Assembly (NCBI RefSeq): GCF_036170895.1
Contig: NZ_CP108036.1
Coordinates: 6,007,501-6,071,500 of the forward strand
Direction: 5' to 3'
DNA length: 64,000 nt
DNA from: Streptomyces erythrochromogenes
GTDB taxonomy: Bacteria; Actinomycetota; Actinomycetes; Streptomycetales; Streptomycetaceae
The translations under genes were made by a program, and so were the position numbers. The notes beneath the pieces were generated by a model. It was not told where the DNA came from. It did not search any database and was given only the letters and a program-made list of their open reading frames with translations. Every line of letters starts with the position of its first letter. Within the stretch, counting starts at the first letter, position 1. Below, piece by piece: positions 37,862 through 46,490 of the stretch.

Positions 37862-39314
37862 CCCGAAGGGCTTCCTCACCACCACGCGCGAGACCGCCTG
37901 CTCCCGTCCCGTCGCCGACCGGCTGAAGGACTGGAACGAGGTCTACGTCCCGGGCTCGCTGCTGCCGATCATCAGCAAGCAGGCCGGGCGCTGCATGGAC
38001 TGCGGCATCCCGTTCTGCCACAACGGCTGCCCGCTCGGGAACCTGATCCCCGAGTGGAACGACTACGCCTACCGCGAGGACTGGGCGGCGGCGTCGGAGC
38101 GGCTGCACGCGACGAACAACTTCCCGGAGTTCACGGGCCGTCTGTGCCCGGCCCCGTGCGAGTCGGCGTGCGTGCTCGGCATCAACCAGCCGGCCGTCAC
38201 CATCAAGAACGTCGAGGTCTCGATCATCGACAAGGCGTGGGACAACGGGGACGTCACCCCGCAGGCCCCCGAGCGCCTGTCCGGCAAGACCGTCGCCGTC
38301 ATCGGCTCGGGCCCGGCCGGCCTGGCCGCCGCCCAGCAGCTGACCCGGGCCGGCCACACCGTGGTCGTGTACGAGCGCGCGGACCGCATCGGCGGCCTGC
38401 TCCGCTACGGCATCCCCGAGTTCAAGATGGAGAAGGTGCACATCAACCGCCGCATCGAGCAGATGCGCGCGGAGGGCACCAAGTTCCGCACCGGCATCGA
38501 GGTCGGCCGTGACATCACGGCGACCGACCTGCGCAAGCGTTTCGACGCGGTCGTCGTCGCGGCCGGCGCCACCGTCTCCCGCGACCTGCCGGTGCCGGGC
38601 CGCGAGCTCAAGGGCATCCACTTCGCGATGGAGTACCTGCCGCTCGCGAACAAGGTCCAGGAGGGCGACTTCCTGGCCCCGCCCATCACCGCCGAGGGCA
38701 AGCACGTGGTCGTCATCGGCGGCGGCGACACCGGCGCGGACTGCGTGGGCACCGCCCACCGCCAGGGCGCGGCCTCGGTCACGCAGCTGGAGATCATGCC
38801 GAAGCCGGGCGAGGACCGGAACGCCAACCAGCCGTGGCCGACCTTCCCGATGCTCTACAAGGTCACCTCGGCCCACGAGGAGGGCGGCGAGCGGGTCTAC
38901 TCCGTCTCCACCACCCACTTCGAGGGCGACGAGGACGGCAACGTCCAGGCCCTGCACCTGGTCGAGGTCGAGTTCGTCGACGGCAAGCTCGTCCAGAAGC
39001 CCGGCACGGAGCGCGTCCTCCCCGCGCAGCTGGTGACCCTGGCGATGGGCTTCACGGGCACCGACCAGGCGAACGGCCTGGTCCAGCAGTTCGGTGTGGA
39101 GCTGGACGCCCGCGGCAACATCGACCGCGACGCCTCCTATGCGACCAACGTCGACGGCGTCTTCGTCGCCGGCGACGCGGGCCGCGGCCAGTCGCTCATC
39201 GTCTGGGCCATCGCGGAGGGCCGCTCGGCCGCCCGCGGCGTGGACCGCTTCCTGACCGGCAGCAGCGCCCTCCCGTACCCGGTCAAGCCGACGGACCGCT
39301 CGCTGACGGTGTAG
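37854..39314 (+). CDS. gltD: Glutamate synthase small subunit
   Basis: NADPH-oxidising beta subunit of GOGAT, 486 residues. The N-terminal cysteine clusters for two [4Fe-4S] centres are visible in [14 protein letters not shown] and [11 protein letters not shown]. The FAD-binding [13 protein letters not shown] and the NADPH-binding [13 protein letters not shown] folds follow, and [14 protein letters not shown] is the second FAD contact. It starts at ATG 37854, inside the end of gltB, so the subunits are coupled. A long stem terminator follows. Confidence 0.96.
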
Positions 39315-39390
39315 CACCGGCAGTACCCCCGCCGCGCGAAGGGCGGGACCCCTCATACGGTCCGTACAACGGCGTACGGAACACCCGACG

Positions 39391-39434
39391 CAGCGCCCGC
39401 CACGTCCCCGACCAGGGGTGGCGGGCGCTGTGGC
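39391..39434. terminator. Terminator after gltBD
   Basis: CAGCGCCCGCCAC (39391-39403) pairs perfectly with GTGGCGGGCGCTG (39418-39430) around an internally paired loop, followed by TGGCGCTTTT. It lies between gltD and a convergent gene and can serve both. Confidence 0.8.
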
Positions 39435-39444
39435 GCTTTTGGGG

Positions 39445-39888
39445 CTACTCGGGCTGCACTACCGTGGCGCCCCAGCGGGTGGCCGGGGCCGAAGCGGTCA
39501 CCGAGGCCTGGAAGCCGCCCCGGAGGCCGGTGCCGAGGGGGACGGTGACCCGCGCCGGGTCGCTCTCGGGGCAGTCGACCGTGAAGGGGGCCGGGTCGCG
39601 GTCCGGGTGGTTCTCGAGGTGGAAGGCCACCTCTATGGTGCCGCCGCCCGCGCAGCCGAAGGTGATGAACGTGTCCAGCCAGGGCGCGAGACCGCCCGAG
39701 ACGAAGCCGCTGGAACCGGCCAGCTCGGGGATCCAGATCAGCCCGTCGGGTCCCGGGTACCCGACGATCTCGTCCCCCGGCGAGGCCTGGGCCGTGCCGG
39801 CCGCGAGCGTCAGCGTGAGTGCGGCGGTCAGCGCGGTGATGGCGGCGGCCCTGCCGCGCCCGTGTGCCTGCTTCATGTGATCCCCCAT
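39445..39888 (-). CDS. Small secreted protein of unknown function
   Basis: A 147-residue preprotein with a clear Sec signal: basic KQAHGRGR, then the hydrophobic AAAITALTAALTLTLAAG and a likely cleavage after AQA. The mature part of about 110 residues has two cysteines (FGCAGGG and TVDCPES) that could pair, and a beta-rich composition. I do not recognise the family. ATG codons at 39888 and 39876 are both possible starts. It is convergent with gltD and divergent from the HTH gene. Confidence 0.72.
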   Translation of the reverse strand: MGDHMKQAHGRGRAAAITALTAALTLTLAAGTAQASPGDEIVGYPGPDGLIWIPELAGSSGFVSGGLAPWLDTFITFGCAGGGTIEVAFHLENHPDRDPAPFTVDCPESDPARVTVPLGTGLRGGFQASVTASAPATRWGATVVQPE

Positions 39889-40052
39889 GGTGTCCTCGGT
39901 TCCGGCTGAACACCGTTCACGCTAACCAGAGGCACTGACAACGGTGTTCGCGCGCGACATGGCGTCATGGCTTTGAGTAGTCACATCGGAACGTTCCGTT
40001 GCCCTACGCTTTTCCGTGGAGCAAGGGCACTGCGAAGGCGGGGAGTTGGCTC

Positions 40053-40889
40053 ATGGCCAAGCCGAATGACGAGGGTGGGGCGCAGACGCCGGAGGAGTTC
40101 GCCCGCGAGGAACTGCGGCGGCATCGCGAGACGGCCGGCCTGACCCAGGCCGCGCTGGGCGAGCGGATCTTCGCCACCGGGTCGTACGTCGGTCAGATGG
40201 AGGGCGGCCAGCGCCGCCTGCGGCCGGAACTGGCGGCCATGATCGACAAGGAATTCGACACAGGGGACTACTTCGTCCGCTTGTCCAGGGCGTTCAGGTC
40301 CAAGCAGGTGGAGGACTTCGCCGCCGTCGCCCAGCTGGAACGCGTCGCGACCGCCATCTACGACTACAGCGCCACGCTGGTTCCCGGATTGCTGCAGACG
40401 GCGGACTACGGCCGGGCCGTCATGCGGGGCGGCAACCCCACCGCGCCCGCCGAGTACGTCGACGGCCTGTGCACGTTCCGTCTGGAGCGAGCCCGGCTCC
40501 TCGATGATCCGGTGAGGCCTCAGTTGTGGGTCATCCTGCACGAGGCGGTGCTGCAGACGGTGATCGGGGGCCCCGGCGTAATGGCTGCGCAGCTGCGGCA
40601 CATCGCCTCGTACGTTCGTGCCCATCGGATCACCGTGCAGGTCGTGCCGTTCTCCGCCGGAGCCCAAGGCGTTCTGGGCTCGCTGGTCAGCATCATGCAG
40701 TTCGCCGACTCGCCCGACGTGACCTACAGCGAGGGGCCCTGTGTGGGGCAGCTGTACGACGAAGTGGACCTGGTCCGCCGCCACTGGCAGCGGTACGACC
40801 TCACCAGGGCGGCAGCGCTGTCGCCGGAGGTCTCTCTGGCCCGCATCGAGTCGGCGGCGGAGGAGTACGCGACGCGCGCGCAGACGTGA
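40053..40889 (+). CDS. HTH regulator with DUF5753 domain (Scr1-type)
   Basis: A 278-residue transcription regulator of the large Streptomyces family that pairs with DUF397 proteins. Residues 12-75 form the XRE-like helix-turn-helix, including ELRRHRETAGLTQAALGERI and the recognition helix segment GSYVGQMEGGQRR. Residues 90-270 form the DUF5753 domain with ATLVPGLLQTADYGRAVM and ITVQVVPFSAGAQG. GGGAG precedes ATG 40053. It overlaps the next small frame as GTGA, as is usual for the pair. Targets are unknown; such pairs often affect development or behave like antitoxin/toxin systems. Confidence 0.88.
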   Translation: MAKPNDEGGAQTPEEFAREELRRHRETAGLTQAALGERIFATGSYVGQMEGGQRRLRPELAAMIDKEFDTGDYFVRLSRAFRSKQVEDFAAVAQLERVATAIYDYSATLVPGLLQTADYGRAVMRGGNPTAPAEYVDGLCTFRLERARLLDDPVRPQLWVILHEAVLQTVIGGPGVMAAQLRHIASYVRAHRITVQVVPFSAGAQGVLGSLVSIMQFADSPDVTYSEGPCVGQLYDEVDLVRRHWQRYDLTRAAALSPEVSLARIESAAEEYATRAQT

Positions 40890-41053
40890 AGGCGAGTTCG
40901 CACCGAAACCAGCCGTCGCGACGGTTGATCTCCCCGGTCCGGCCCCCGTTCCGTGACGGCAAGCTGGCCGGTGTCGGGCCCGTTCTCGTGTTCCCCGTCG
41001 GCCCGTGGGCGTCGTTCATTGCGGCCGTGAAGCTTCCGGCCTCGGCGCCGTGA
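40886..41053 (+). pseudogene. Degenerate DUF397 partner gene
   Basis: The 55-codon frame from GTG 40886 keeps only the C-terminal DUF397 signature, FRDGKLAGVGPVLVFPVG followed by PWASFIAAVK. The N-terminal WxKSSYS-type motif and the usual CVEVA are missing. In the neighbouring frame the bases just upstream read AVATVDLPGPAPV, which would fit the missing segment, so a frameshift near 40948 is likely. The start still overlaps the regulator stop. It may be non-functional or a shortened protein. Confidence 0.5.
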
Positions 41054-41129
41054 AAATCCGTTGCGCGGACCGCCGCGGCCACTGCTACGTTTCCGCCAGG
41101 CCGTGCGACAGCAGGAGGAGGTGGTACCC

Positions 41130-41183
41130 GTGAACGCAGTATCGACATGGGTGCTCCCCTCCGGGGTCACGGTCGGACGGTAG
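41130..41183 (+). other. Possible 17-codon leader frame
   Basis: A strong CAGGAGGAGG ribosome binding site at 41112-41121 precedes GTG 41130, which opens a 17-codon frame ending at TAG 41183, 49 bp before the next gene. It could be a leader peptide or a decayed gene start. Nothing proves that it is translated. Confidence 0.3.
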
Positions 41184-41232
41184 GCAGGTCGTCCGGGAGC
41201 GCCGTCAGCGCGCATTCCCGAAGGGCACGACC

Positions 41233-41955
41233 ATGCATTTCACCTCCGAACGCCGCCTCGACGACGGCGTCCTCGAACGCGAATTCACCCTCGGCGAGAT
41301 CCCCGGCACCCTGTGGACGCCCGAGTCCGCCGCCCCCGTCCCGCTGATCCTGATGGCCCACAACAACGGCCTGCCCAAGAGCGCGGCCCGGCTGGTGGCG
41401 CGGGCCCGGCACTCCGCGGCCCGCGGCTATGCCGTGGCGAGCATCGACGCCGTCGGGTGCGGCGACCGGCCGCGTTCCGCCGCCGACGAGCAGGCTCGCG
41501 CCGAGCTCCGCCGGGCGATGCAGGCCGGCGAGGCGGTCGACGGGATCTTCGAGTCCATGATCGGCCCGCTGGTCGAAAAGGCCGTCCCGGACTGGCGGAC
41601 CACCCTGGACGCCCTCCTCGAACTGCCCGGGATCGACGGTCCGGTCGGGTACTCGGGGTGGACCGCCCTCGGGATCCGCCTCGCGGCGGTCGAGCCGCGC
41701 ATCGCGGCCGCCGGCTTCTTCGCCGGGGGCTACGTGCCCCGCGCCCAGCGCGAGGAGGCCCGGCAGGTCACCGTTCCTCTGCTGTTCCTGCTGCAGTGGG
41801 ACGACGAAGGGAACCCCCGGCAACGGACCCTTGACCTGTTCGACGCCTTCGGCACCGAGGAGAAGACGCTGCACGCCAACCTGGGCGGACACACCGGCAC
41901 TCCGTGGTTCGAGGTGGAGGACGGGAACCGGTTCTTCGACCGCCACCTGAAGTAG
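41233..41955 (+). CDS. Alpha/beta hydrolase (dienelactone-hydrolase-like)
   Basis: A 240-residue alpha/beta hydrolase. The oxyanion region PLILMAHNNGLPKS, the nucleophile elbow GYSGWTALG, an acidic residue in LLQWDDEG and the histidine in NLGGHTGTPWF make a complete catalytic triad. The strand-then-acid pattern resembles dienelactone hydrolases and small esterases. The start ATG 41233 lies 49 bp after the 17-codon leader frame. The natural substrate is unknown; a perfect hairpin follows the gene. Confidence 0.8.
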   Translation: MHFTSERRLDDGVLEREFTLGEIPGTLWTPESAAPVPLILMAHNNGLPKSAARLVARARHSAARGYAVASIDAVGCGDRPRSAADEQARAELRRAMQAGEAVDGIFESMIGPLVEKAVPDWRTTLDALLELPGIDGPVGYSGWTALGIRLAAVEPRIAAAGFFAGGYVPRAQREEARQVTVPLLFLLQWDDEGNPRQRTLDLFDAFGTEEKTLHANLGGHTGTPWFEVEDGNRFFDRHLK

Positions 41956-41969
41956 AACGGTCTGCACCG

Positions 41970-42002
41970 CCGGCCCCTGCCGAACTCCCGGGCAGGGGCC
42001 GG
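41970..42002 (+). terminator. Hairpin after the hydrolase gene
   Basis: CCGGCCCCTGCC (41970-41981) and GGCAGGGGCCGG (41991-42002) pair perfectly over 12 bp around a 9-base loop. There is no T run, common for Streptomyces terminators. Confidence 0.65.
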
Positions 42003-42039
42003 ATCCGTCCGCGGGTCTTCGACTGGCAGGGTCGGGTGC

Positions 42040-42444
42040 ATGGATTGCATCTTCTGCGGACTCATCCGTGAAGGCACCGCGAGCTGGGTGGCTCGCGGTC
42101 CGGTTGCCTGTGCCTTCACCCCACTGAACCCGCTCGCGCCGGGCCACACTCTGGTGGTTCCCACGCTCCACTACGCAGACGTTTTCGAGACCCCGCCCGA
42201 GGCGCTCGCCGCGGTGACGGCACTGGTTCAGCGCGTCGCCGGGGCGGCCCGGAACGCCCTGGACGCCTCGGGAGTGAACATCCTCAGCGCCAGCGGTCCG
42301 GGATCGGAGCAGTCGGTGCCCCACCTGCACTTCCACGTCGTTCCGCGGTGGGCGGACGACGGTTTGTCGACCTGGCCCGCCGGGCGCTCCGCGCATCGCG
42401 TCACCGGCGATGCAGGAGCGAGGATCGCCGAGGCCCTGGCGTGA
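42040..42444 (+). CDS. HIT-family nucleotide-binding hydrolase
   Basis: A 134-residue histidine-triad protein. The N-terminal CIFC motif, PLAPGHTLVVP and the catalytic HLHFHVVPRW triad are intact. HIT proteins hydrolyse nucleoside phosphoramidates, adenylated amino acids or dinucleotides in the cytoplasm. ATG 42040 is the first codon of the conserved MDCIFCGLI. It stands alone between a terminator and a 228 bp gap in which I see no gene. Confidence 0.9.
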   Translation: MDCIFCGLIREGTASWVARGPVACAFTPLNPLAPGHTLVVPTLHYADVFETPPEALAAVTALVQRVAGAARNALDASGVNILSASGPGSEQSVPHLHFHVVPRWADDGLSTWPAGRSAHRVTGDAGARIAEALA

Positions 42445-42672
42445 CCTCGGGCGTCGATCCTGGAAGCGACGGGCCCGTTCGCACAGGGGCGCCACAAAAC
42501 CGGTGGAGCCGCCCCGCTGTGCGCCGTTACCGTGCTGGCGGACAAGTCGTCGAGGCAAGGACGTCCCGTTGTACACCCTGTGAGACCCCCCGAGTGCTGA
42601 TTCGTCGCGCGTCGCGCATGTGCGCCGCGCTCCTTTCTGCTGCGGTCTTCTCACTGGAACCGGTGTACTTCT

Positions 42673-43221
42673 GTGCTCAATACCTGGGTGGTCGCTCCCA
42701 CCTGCCTGCCGCTCGTTCTCCGCCGATGCCACACGTGCGCGTCCGAGCGCTTCCGGGCGAACGGCAAATTTCGTGTCAACGCCAACCACAAGCTCCTCGA
42801 CGCCTGGCTCCTCGTGCTCTGCTCCGCTTGCGGGGACACGGCGAAACTCACGGTCCTGGAGCGGGTGCACGTGCGCTCCGTACGACCCGAGCTGCTGGAC
42901 CGACTGCATGACAACGACCCGAGCCTGGCAGGCGAACTGCTCCAGGATCCGGTCGTGCGGCGCCGCAATCACATCTCCCTCGACTGGGACGGCGCCTGGC
43001 GCCTCGACACCGGCGGATCGGACCACCTGGACCGCGAGGTGATCGACGTCTCGGTCCGCTTCGCAGCGCGGATCCCGGTCCGGCCGGTGCGGTTGATCTC
43101 TGAGGGGTGCGGTCTTTCACGGGCCGAGGTCGAGAGACTGATCACGGACGGGAAGCTCGTCTCGGCGGTCCGGCTGAGCGGCAGGATCTCAGGAGACTTC
43201 ACCTTCACGCTCAAGCGCTGA
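42673..43221 (+). CDS. DUF1062 protein with two CxxC knuckles
   Basis: A protein of about 182 residues of the DUF1062 family. Two cysteine pairs, RRCHTCAS near residue 20 and LVLCSACGDT near residue 50, look like a zinc ribbon. The remaining part includes the conserved DWDGAWRLD and an S4-like C-terminal segment, LSRAEVERLITDGKL, so RNA binding is conceivable. GTG 42673 is the chosen start. Function is unknown. A perfect 40 bp palindrome follows. Confidence 0.75.
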   Translation: MLNTWVVAPTCLPLVLRRCHTCASERFRANGKFRVNANHKLLDAWLLVLCSACGDTAKLTVLERVHVRSVRPELLDRLHDNDPSLAGELLQDPVVRRRNHISLDWDGAWRLDTGGSDHLDREVIDVSVRFAARIPVRPVRLISEGCGLSRAEVERLITDGKLVSAVRLSGRISGDFTFTLKR

Positions 43222-43235
43222 CCCTTACCCGGGCG

Positions 43236-43275
43236 CCCAGGGCCTGTCCGGCGGATCCGCCGGACAGGCCCTGGG
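43236..43275. terminator. Perfect 40 bp palindrome between convergent genes
   Basis: Bases 43236-43255 (CCCAGGGCCTGTCCGGCGGA) and 43256-43275 are exact reverse complements with no spacer. It sits between the DUF1062 and PNPOx genes and is probably a bidirectional terminator. The GGCCTGTCCGGCGGATC core resembles intergenic repeats common in Streptomyces. Confidence 0.75.
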
Positions 43276-43286
43276 GCGATACGGCT

Positions 43287-43829
43287 CTAGAGGGCCAGGC
43301 CCCCGCCGCCCGGCTCGTCCTCCGGCTCCGGGTCCTCGCGCGGCGGTTCGTCGTCGTTGCCCCGGCGCTGGGTGCGCAGGCCGTGCTCCGGGAGCCAGGT
43401 CCGCACCACCAGGTCGTCGCCCTCGATGCCGATGTGGACGACCTCCGTGAGGTCGGCGTAGAAGAGGTGGAAGGGGTGCGGGGTCTCCGTCTCCTCCGCG
43501 TACCGGTGGAGTTCGGGCGGGTCCACGAGCTCCACCGCTCGCCCGGAGATCCGTACGTCCCCGTCCGGCATGGTCTCGCCCTCGCCCGGATTGGTGTGCA
43601 GGGCGAAGCGCGGGTCGCGCTGCAGGTCCCGGGCCTTCATCGAGCCGGCCATCATCCCCAACCACAGCTCGCCGCCCCGGATGTCGACGTTCAGGCCGGT
43701 CACCCGGGGGGAGCCGTCCTTGCGCAGGGTCGCCAGCACGTGGTGCGGGTACTGCGCGAAGCGGGCCTCGACGGCCGCCGCGAAGTCCGGTTCCGCCTTC
43801 TCGAACACTGCCCAACTGGTATGCGTCAT
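43287..43829 (-). CDS. Pyridoxamine 5'-phosphate oxidase-like flavin protein
   Basis: A 180-residue split beta-barrel protein. HVLATLRKDGSPRVTGLNV, LWLGMMAGSMKARDLQRDPR and GDVRISGRAVEL match the flavin- or F420-binding PNPOx-like family of actinobacteria. The last 25 residues are an acidic Pro/Glu tail. ATG 43829 is the start. Members reduce small molecules with F420 or bind heme or flavin; which applies here is not decided. Confidence 0.85.
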   Translation of the reverse strand: MTHTSWAVFEKAEPDFAAAVEARFAQYPHHVLATLRKDGSPRVTGLNVDIRGGELWLGMMAGSMKARDLQRDPRFALHTNPGEGETMPDGDVRISGRAVELVDPPELHRYAEETETPHPFHLFYADLTEVVHIGIEGDDLVVRTWLPEHGLRTQRRGNDDEPPREDPEPEDEPGGGGLAL

Positions 43830-43864
43830 ACGTCCATCAAAGCGCGGGCACCGGCGGGCCCGGG

Positions 43865-44593
43865 TCAGGCGCGCACGATGCCCGCACCGCGTGCCGCCGC
43901 CAGCCAGGCCGGGAACTCCCCGACGAGGCGGTCGTACAGTTCGCCGTCCGGCACGGTGCGGGGGTCCTGGCCGGCGTGGAAGTAGCCCGCGTTGTCCACG
44001 GGCCGCTTCGCGGGCACGGGCAGCTCGTCCAGCCGGCGCAGGAAGTCGAACTGCGTGCTGCGGGTGTTGCCGAAGCCGACGAACTGCCAGAAGAGCGGCA
44101 GCCGGGCCGCCTTGCACAGGTACCTCTCGGCGGCGAGCTTGTTGATCGGCCCGCCGTCGGTCTGGAAGACGACGAGTGCGGGGGCCGTCGCACCGGAGTC
44201 GAGGTAGTGGTCGATCACCGCGTCCATCGCCGCGTGGTAGGCGGTCTTGCCCATGTGGCCGAGGCGGGACGCGATCTCGGTGACCCGGCCCTCGTGCCCG
44301 GCCAGGGAGATCTCCTCCACCGCGTCGACCTCGGTGGAGAAGAACACCACCGGCACGCGGGCGTCGTCGTCCAGGTGCGCGGACAGTCCCAGCACCCGGT
44401 CCGCGAGGGCCTGCACGCTGCCGTCCTGGTAGTACGGGCGCATCGACCCGGAGTAGTCCAGGACCAGGTAGACGGCGGCACGTCCGCCCTCCAGGCCGTA
44501 CTTCCGCAGGGATATCCCGGCCGTCTTGTAGAGGCTCACGAGGGCCGGAGCCGACTCCTCGACCTTGCGGAGGCTGATGGCGCTGCTCGTCAT
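43865..44593 (-). CDS. VWA-domain protein (TerF/tellurium-resistance type)
   Basis: A 242-residue protein with one von Willebrand A domain. The MIDAS motif DYSGSM near residue 47, the threonine in MGKTAYHAAMDA and the aspartate in VFQTDGGPIN complete the metal site. The N-terminal SLRKVEESAPALVSLYKTAG segment is typical of TerF-like proteins in Streptomyces ter clusters. No terD-like partner is in the window. The ATG is at 44593; it is 33 bp downstream of the membrane-protein gene on the same strand. Confidence 0.85.
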   Translation of the reverse strand: MTSSAISLRKVEESAPALVSLYKTAGISLRKYGLEGGRAAVYLVLDYSGSMRPYYQDGSVQALADRVLGLSAHLDDDARVPVVFFSTEVDAVEEISLAGHEGRVTEIASRLGHMGKTAYHAAMDAVIDHYLDSGATAPALVVFQTDGGPINKLAAERYLCKAARLPLFWQFVGFGNTRSTQFDFLRRLDELPVPAKRPVDNAGYFHAGQDPRTVPDGELYDRLVGEFPAWLAAARGAGIVRA

Positions 44594-44627
44594 GGGGCGA
44601 GGGTACGGGGAAGGCCGCGGGCCCCGG

Positions 44628-46052
44628 TCACTTCGGGCGCTTGGCCTGGGCTTCCTTGAGGAGCTGCGCGTACGGCGTCTGGACCGTTGAGCCGCGTATG
44701 AAGGCCAGGCCGTACCGGTCGATCGCCTTTGTCTGCTGAATGATTTGGTTGAACAGGAAGCCCTTCTTCTTTTCGCCCGGACTGCCGACATCGACATAGA
44801 CGAACGGTCGGCCAAGGTACAGCCACCAGACCGTCACGCGCTCCCGCCCGCGCGTCAAATTCAGGAGTTCGCTGCTCTGGGATATGTTTGACTGGTATCT
44901 GAAGTACTCTTTTTTCTTTGCTATTGGGCCCGGCGGGTCGTCGTCTTTTTTTTCCTCCTTGAGTTTTCCCCGCCATTTTCCGGTGGCGAAATCGGTGTCC
45001 AGTCTCATTCTGTCCTGTCTGAACGCGTAAGCTTCCACCTGGGCTGAGACCGCTTCGTATTCGGCGTCCTCCGGGTTGTCGATCTCGGCGACAACGTCCG
45101 TCGAAACCTCCTCCCCCGGGCTCAACTCCCGCCCCGGTGGAAGGACCAGCTCGCCGGGTCTGATCAGTTTGTACCTGTCCTTCGGGTCGCTGGCGAGCTT
45201 GACGTTGATCCAATAGATGCTGCCGAGGATGTGAACAGGGACCTCGCCGGAGTTCTTGAGGCGCAGACGGACCCGCAGGTACATCTTCGTGCCTGCCTTG
45301 TTCAGACTCGGCGTTCCGATTTCGGCTGTGCCCTGCACCAGCGGGCGGGAGATGGAGGGAAGGTATATCTGGGTGTATGCCAAGTTGGTGGTGACGAGGA
45401 CGGTGGAGACGACCGCCCCGATCGCGATGCGGCCAGGATTGCGTAGCGTCTTCCAGACCCGCTGGCGACAGAGGACCCAAAGGGACCATGTGGCGCAGAC
45501 TGTGAGCGCTATCCAGAGCAGCAGGCACAACACGTATGTCGGCCTGCCCTGGTTGGCGAGGAACAGCACGAGCAGCGTCGCACCGACGAAGAACTCGACC
45601 AGCGCTCCGAGTAGAAGGGCCGGCCCGGAGGGAGTCATTTTCCGCTTGCGCCAATAGTCGAAGCCGGCCACGAAGGCGATCACTTCCACGACGGCCATGA
45701 GCAGGAAGAGGAAGCCTGTCACCCGCCCGGCGAAGGTGAGGGCGTCGAAAGAATCCTTTATGCCTATCCAGGTGCACATGCCTGCGGTCGCCAGGAAGCC
45801 GAGCGCCATGACGGCGCCGGTGAGGCGTCGCCCCAAGGCGTGAGCCGGCCACACGCTGCTGTCTCCGCCCTGCCAATCGACGTCGGCTTTGCGTGGCACG
45901 CCAGCGCGACGCAGGACCCTCTGCAGTTCGTGGTGGCTCCACACCTTGCCTCTGCTCTTGCCGTCGATGACGACCTTCCGCAGGCCGTCGTCATCCGGCG
46001 GCCCTACGGCCACATCGGGCTTGATGTCCATGAGGTCAGCCTGCGCCCGCAC
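44628..46052 (-). CDS. Membrane protein of unknown function, lower GC, possibly acquired
   Basis: A protein of 467-474 residues with a soluble N-terminus of about 75 residues, four or five hydrophobic helices (about 75-250) and a C-terminal domain of about 220 residues outside the membrane. That domain is rich in charged residues, with a lysine run near KEEKKDDDPPGP. The C-terminal half uses codons rare in the neighbours, such as AAA, ATA and AGA, and has poly-T/poly-A runs around 44910-44960. This suggests transfer from another source. Start is GTG 46052 or ATG 46031. I do not recognise a family. Confidence 0.72.
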   Translation of the reverse strand: MRAQADLMDIKPDVAVGPPDDDGLRKVVIDGKSRGKVWSHHELQRVLRRAGVPRKADVDWQGGDSSVWPAHALGRRLTGAVMALGFLATAGMCTWIGIKDSFDALTFAGRVTGFLFLLMAVVEVIAFVAGFDYWRKRKMTPSGPALLLGALVEFFVGATLLVLFLANQGRPTYVLCLLLWIALTVCATWSLWVLCRQRVWKTLRNPGRIAIGAVVSTVLVTTNLAYTQIYLPSISRPLVQGTAEIGTPSLNKAGTKMYLRVRLRLKNSGEVPVHILGSIYWINVKLASDPKDRYKLIRPGELVLPPGRELSPGEEVSTDVVAEIDNPEDAEYEAVSAQVEAYAFRQDRMRLDTDFATGKWRGKLKEEKKDDDPPGPIAKKKEYFRYQSNISQSSELLNLTRGRERVTVWWLYLGRPFVYVDVGSPGEKKKGFLFNQIIQQTKAIDRYGLAFIRGSTVQTPYAQLLKEAQAKRPK

Positions 46053-46209
46053 TCGGGGGCGCGCCGCCGGAGGGCGTGTTCCGGCAGCGACTCCCGTGCA
46101 ATGGCGGGTGCGGAGCCTTCACCCGAATGGAGTAACAGGGTGCGCACCTCGACAGGGTCCGGGCCGAGAGTGGTGATGACCGCGTCGCTCATCCTCGTTG
46201 GAGGTTCTG

Positions 46210-46407
46210 ATGCGTACACGACTGCTCGGGACGCTTGTCGTCGTTGTGTTGGCCGCTCTTGGCGGCGTGACCCCTGTCGCGCAAGCTGCAGTGCCCGCGA
46301 TCGGCGGGCAGAAGTGTGTGGACGGCGGCGGGAGCGTGGAGTACGAGTCCACCAAGGGCTCGTGGATCTGCGTCGACGGCACGTACGACGGCCAGCCGAT
46401 CGACTGA
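46210..46407 (+). CDS. Tiny secreted protein with two cysteines
   Basis: A 65-residue preprotein. MRTRLLGTLVVVVLAALGGV plus a VAQA site form a Sec signal, leaving a mature peptide of about 38 residues. Its two cysteines (QKCVDGG and WICVDGT) flank a duplicated CVDG motif and probably form one disulfide. GGAGG lies just before ATG 46210. The family is not recognised; small secreted peptides of this type are common in Streptomyces. Confidence 0.65.
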   Translation: MRTRLLGTLVVVVLAALGGVTPVAQAAVPAIGGQKCVDGGGSVEYESTKGSWICVDGTYDGQPID

Positions 46408-46457
46408 CCCGCCCATGCCCATGGCGCCCTTCCCCCCGAGGGGTACGACTGCTAGAG

Positions 46458-46476
46458 ATATGACTGGTAGTCATAT
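46458..46476. promoter_or_regulatory. Operator-like palindrome before the SDR gene
   Basis: ATATGACT-ggt-AGTCATAT is a perfect 8+8 inverted repeat in an unusually AT-rich stretch, 14 bp before the SDR start and directly before its GGGGAGGGG ribosome binding site. A TetR- or GntR-type repressor site is likely. No regulator gene adjoins it. Confidence 0.6.
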
Positions 46477-46490
46477 AGGGGAGGGGCTCC

